Shown here: positions 13,802 through 16,272 of the stretch, piece by piece
Numbering within the stretch: position 1 is the first letter of the stretch
How the letters are laid out: every line of letters starts with the position of its first letter
Notes under the pieces: model-generated
What the model saw: the letters and a program-made list of their open reading frames with translations, nothing else
The model's database searches: none
What the model was told of the DNA's origin: nothing
Program-made: the position numbers and the translations under genes
NCBI GenBank assembly: GCA_024684665.1
Contig: JAIKWN010000273.1
Location: forward strand, 1-16,272
Length of the DNA stretch: 16,272 bases
Direction of reading: 5' to 3'
Source: Clostridiales bacterium
GTDB lineage: Bacteria; Bacillota_A; Clostridia; Christensenellales; Aristaeellaceae

Positions 13802-14544
13802 TCGTCGTCCCTCCTTCCCATGCCACGCTCGCAGGTTCCGACCGCGCTGGTCGTGCCAATGAGGCAGGGGAGGATGTCGTCCTTCGGGCCCTGTCGCTCG
13901 ACGCGTCCGTCCTTTAGAACGACGATCTCGTCCGCGATGGAAAGGATGCGCTCCTGGTGGGAGATGATGAGGATGGAGCCACCCTTGATGCGGTCTCGCA
14001 TGTCGCGGAAGACGCGGATGAGGTTCTGGAAGCTCCAGAGGTCGATGCCTGCCTCCGGCTCGTCGAAGACAGAGAGGGCTGCGTCCCGCGCGAGGACGGT
14101 GGCAATCTCGATGCGTTTCAGTTCGCCGCCGGAGAGGCTTGCGTTCACCTCGCGCTCGATGTAATCCCGAGCGCAGAGGCCGACCTCGGACAGGTAGCGA
14201 CAGGCTTCCGCAAGGGAGAGGTTCTTCCCTGCGGCGAGGCGGATGAGATCAAGAACTTGGATACCCTTGAAACGCACGGGCTGCTGGAACGCAAAGGCAA
14301 TGCCTTTGCGTGCTCGTTCCGTAACGCTAAGCTCCGTGATGTCCTCGTTATTCAGGAAGATGCGCCCGTCTGTAGGCTTCTCGATGCCCGCGATGAGCTT
14401 CGCAAGAGTGGATTTTCCACCCCCGTTTGGCCCCGTGATGACGATGAACTTTCCGTCTGGAACCGTGAGGCTCACGTCCCGAATGATCTCCTTATCCTTC
14501 CCGTCGTCGTCGACTTGGAAGGCAATGTGTTTCAGTTCCAGCAT
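13798..14544 (-). CDS. sufC: SufC, ATPase of the SufBC Fe-S assembly complex
   Basis: This soluble ABC-type ATPase of 248 residues binds and hydrolyses ATP to reshape the SufB scaffold during cluster formation. Motifs: Walker A GPNGGGKST at 38-46, Q-loop Gln87 (FAFQQP), signature LSGGE at 137-141, Walker B ALSVFDEPE with Asp161-Glu162, and H-loop His196 (ISHQ). The SufC-specific stretch KGIAFAFQQPV is well kept. The GIDLW after the Walker B is close to the usual AGLDID of SufC, with Trp instead of the common residue. GGAG lies 10 nt before the ATG, within the end of recA; only 7 nt separate the recA stop and the sufC start, which implies cotranscription. The C-terminal tail after residue 220 ends in a charged RRDDE stretch. 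Confidence 0.95.
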   Translation of the reverse strand: MLELKHIAFQVDDDGKDKEIIRDVSLTVPDGKFIVITGPNGGGKSTLAKLIAGIEKPTDGRIFLNNEDITELSVTERARKGIAFAFQQPVRFKGIQVLDLIRLAAGKNLSLAEACRYLSEVGLCARDYIEREVNASLSGGELKRIEIATVLARDAALSVFDEPEAGIDLWSFQNLIRVFRDMRDRIKGGSILIISHQERILSIADEIVVLKDGRVERQGPKDDILPCLIGTTSAVGTCERGMGRRDDE

Positions 14545-14551
14545 GCCGATC

Positions 14552-15628
14552 TTACTCCCCCGCGTCCTCCGCCTCGATTTCCAACGGGATGCCGCCGCCC
14601 AGCATTTCTTTCCGGACCAGTGCCTCGATTTCTGCGGCGAACTCGGGATTGTCCTTTAAGTACTTGCGGGTGTTGTCGCGACCCTGGCCGATGCGCTGAT
14701 CGCCGTAGCTGAACCACGCACCGGACTTGTGGATGATGTCAAGCTTCACCGCGTTGTCCAGCAGGCTGCCCTCGCGACTGATGCCCTCGCCATAGAGGAT
14801 GTCGAATTCCGCGACGCGGAAGGGTGGGGCGACTTTGTTCTTCACGACCTTCGCCTTCGTGCGGTTGCCGATGACGTTCCCACCGTCCTTCAGCTGCTCG
14901 CCGCGGCGGATGTCGATGCGTACGGAGGAATAGAACTTGAGGGCGCGGCCGCCCGGCGTGGTTTCCGGATTGCCGTACATGACGCCGACTTTCTCGCGCA
15001 GCTGGTTGATGAAGATGCAGACGCAGTTCGTCTTATTGACGACGCCAGTAAGCTTCCGCAGGGCCTGGCTCATGAGGCGCGCCTGCAGGCCGACGAAGGC
15101 GTCGCCCATGTCGCCGTCGATCTCCGCCTTCGGGACGAGCGCGGCGACCGAGTCGATGACGACCACGTCGATAGCGCCGGAGCGCACAAGCGCCTCGCAG
15201 ATCTCAAGCGCCTGCTCGCCGGTATCCGGCTGGGAGACATAGAGCTGATCCACGTCCACGCCGAGTTTCTTTGCGTACACGGGATCGAGCGCGTGCTCCG
15301 CATCAATAAACGCGGCGAGACCGCCCATTTTCTGCGCTTCCGCCACGACGTGCAGGGCTACTGTGGTCTTGCCGGAAGACTCCGGCCCGTAAATCTCGAT
15401 GACACGCCCGCGGGGTAGGCCGCCGACGCCCAATGCCATGTCGAGATCCATGCATCCCGTGGGGATCACGTCGATGTCCCGCACTTCGCGATCGCCCATG
15501 CGGATGACCGCGCCCTTGCCGAAATTCTTTTCAATGCCCGCCAGCGCCATCGCCAGCGCTTTCCTCTTCTCTTCGCCCTCGGCGCCGAGGACCGGCTCCT
15601 GTTTCCTGCTTCCCTTATCCGCTGCCAT
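14552..15628 (-). CDS. recA: RecA recombinase
   Basis: This 358-residue protein forms ATP-dependent filaments on single-stranded DNA, carries out strand exchange and triggers LexA self-cleavage. Walker A is GPESSGKTT at 81-89. Other family marks are [26 protein letters not shown], the loop region with [18 protein letters not shown], and [20 protein letters not shown] (loop 2). The N-terminus is about ten residues longer than in E. coli RecA, while the acidic C-terminal tail (EIEAEDAGE) is usual. The ATG at 15628 has AAGGA 7 nt upstream. A 5-bp GC hairpin (15643-15656) lies just above this ribosome site. A minus-strand TATTATA near 15671-15677 may be a -10, but I find no good -35 and no GAAC-N4-GTTC SOS box in the 84-nt gap behind pncC. 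Confidence 0.99.
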   Translation of the reverse strand: MAADKGSRKQEPVLGAEGEEKRKALAMALAGIEKNFGKGAVIRMGDREVRDIDVIPTGCMDLDMALGVGGLPRGRVIEIYGPESSGKTTVALHVVAEAQKMGGLAAFIDAEHALDPVYAKKLGVDVDQLYVSQPDTGEQALEICEALVRSGAIDVVVIDSVAALVPKAEIDGDMGDAFVGLQARLMSQALRKLTGVVNKTNCVCIFINQLREKVGVMYGNPETTPGGRALKFYSSVRIDIRRGEQLKDGGNVIGNRTKAKVVKNKVAPPFRVAEFDILYGEGISREGSLLDNAVKLDIIHKSGAWFSYGDQRIGQGRDNTRKYLKDNPEFAAEIEALVRKEMLGGGIPLEIEAEDAGE

Positions 15629-15712
15629 AATCCATTCCTTTCCGGGGAAGGCCCCGCTGTTATTCTCCTGTATAATAAACCATTCTTCTCAAATGGATGG
15701 GTCGTTTTTTCC

Positions 15713-16198
15713 TCATTCTTCATCGGCTGCCCACCGGATGATTTGAAGGGCATGCCGCGCGGCCTGGTCCCGGATTTCTGCTCGGTCTCCGGAAAGGCGT
15801 AGTTCCCGCACCGCTGTGCAAGATCTCGTAGCGCAGCCGATGAAGATGAGACCTACCGGTTTTTCTGCGGTGCCGCCGTCCGGTCCGGCGATTCCAGTCG
15901 TGGAGATTGCGACATCTGCGCCACTGCTTCTCAGAAGCCCCTCCGCCATTTCCCGGGCCATCTCGTCGCTCACTGCGCCGAACCGGGCAAGCGTCTCTTT
16001 CGAAACGCCGAGGCGACGAATCTTCGCTTCGTTGGAGTAGGTCACAAGCCCCTCCAGGAAAACCCGCGAGGCGCCAGGCACATCCACGATTCTCGCGGAT
16101 ACGAGTCCGCCGGTGCAGCTCTCCGCGGTGGCAACAGTCAGCCCGCGGGCAAGCAGCTCCCGCACCGCGGCTTCCTGCGGGGAACTCTCTCCGATCAC
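15713..16198 (-). CDS. pncC: Nicotinamide-nucleotide amidase (CinA C-terminal domain protein)
   Basis: This 161-residue protein corresponds to the CinA C-terminal domain alone, which deamidates nicotinamide mononucleotide to nicotinic acid mononucleotide in the NAD salvage route. Motifs: TAESCTGG at 24-31, whose Ser27 is the likely nucleophile; VTYSNEAK at 52-59, with Lys59; and TTGIAGPDGGT at 100-110. The molybdopterin-binding-like N-terminal half of full CinA is absent, as in stand-alone PncC proteins. The start is GTG, overlapping the pgsA stop as GTGA, with GGAGG 6 nt upstream. An ATG start is not available at this site. Position between pgsA and recA is the familiar Firmicute order. Confidence 0.95.
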   Translation of the reverse strand: MIGESSPQEAAVRELLARGLTVATAESCTGGLVSARIVDVPGASRVFLEGLVTYSNEAKIRRLGVSKETLARFGAVSDEMAREMAEGLLRSSGADVAISTTGIAGPDGGTAEKPVGLIFIGCATRSCTAVRELRLSGDRAEIRDQAARHALQIIRWAADEE

Positions 16199-16272
16199 CG
16201 GTCTCCTCCAAGCACCTGCCGGTTCCTCCAGACATACTCGATCATGGAGTACAGGGTCATGATCACCGCGGC
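16195..16272 (-). CDS. pgsA: Phosphatidylglycerophosphate synthase (PgsA), C-terminal end only
   Basis: Only the last 25 residues are in the window: ...MTLYSMIEYVWRNRQ, then VLGGDR and a TGA at 16195-16197. The MT.YS...Y....R pattern fits the C-terminus of PgsA, which joins glycerol 3-phosphate to CDP-diacylglycerol. The place directly upstream of pncC and recA, with a 4-nt overlap, supports the call, since pgsA-cinA-recA is a common Firmicute cluster. Most of the protein is unseen, so this rests mainly on context. Confidence 0.75.
   Translation of the reverse strand, partial: AAVIMTLYSMIEYVWRNRQVLGGDR

Noticed and set aside
12377..14164. 595-codon plus-strand open frame
   Set aside because: It runs antisense through sufB, sufC and the phosphatase. 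Low-complexity Val/Asp/Arg-rich composition and no domain match make it a shadow of the GC-rich minus-strand genes.

Overview
The window reads as chromosomal DNA of a GC-rich anaerobic Firmicute, most likely a gut or rumen Clostridia member. This is an inference from gene content: strong GGAGG-type ribosome sites, the pgsA-cinA-recA order, a two-gene SufCB iron-sulfur system, a DUF362 protein, a DUF6020-like membrane protein and a PTP-like phytase relative. I see no CRISPR array, tRNA, rRNA, insertion sequence or phage gene.

Layout. (1) 1-2275, plus strand: the end of a TPR protein, translationally coupled to a large polytopic DUF6020/GT-C-like membrane protein. (2) 2264-5653, minus strand: a tightly packed cell-envelope operon, read as a membrane-anchored FHA-like protein, then a SEDS (FtsW/RodA) glycosyltransferase, then a small class B penicillin-binding protein. 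It meets the previous unit tail to tail with a 12-bp overlap. (3) 5654-5818: a compact divergent promoter region. (4) 5819-8507, plus strand: a secreted solute-binding-like protein followed by a hybrid sensor histidine kinase. (5) 8581-9648, plus strand: a DUF362 protein with a CxCxxC cluster. (6) 9649-9967: a gene-free stretch with an intrinsic terminator and a MerR-type promoter with a 19-bp spacer. (7) 9968-10783: a MerR regulator with a GyrI-like effector domain, ending at a strong terminator. (8) 10926-11657, minus strand: a CPBP (CAAX-type) membrane protease. (9) 11740-12765, minus strand: a secreted PTP-like phytase gene broken by two small indels that together restore the frame. (10) 12875-16272, minus strand: pgsA (3' end only), pncC/cinA, recA, sufC and sufB, closed by a terminator.

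How they work together. The FHA-SEDS-PBP operon is a self-contained peptidoglycan polymerase and crosslinking unit with an FHA-fold partner whose phosphothreonine-binding residues look lost. The solute-binding protein and kinase look like a sensing pair rather than an uptake system, because no ABC permease or ATPase is present here. In the last operon recA runs straight into sufC-sufB with only 7 nt between them, joining DNA repair and Fe-S cluster assembly in one apparent transcript. No complete, clearly new defence or mobile system is visible. The points most worth following up are the solute-binding/kinase pair, the degenerate FHA protein, the recA-sufCB linkage and the doubly frameshifted phosphatase.
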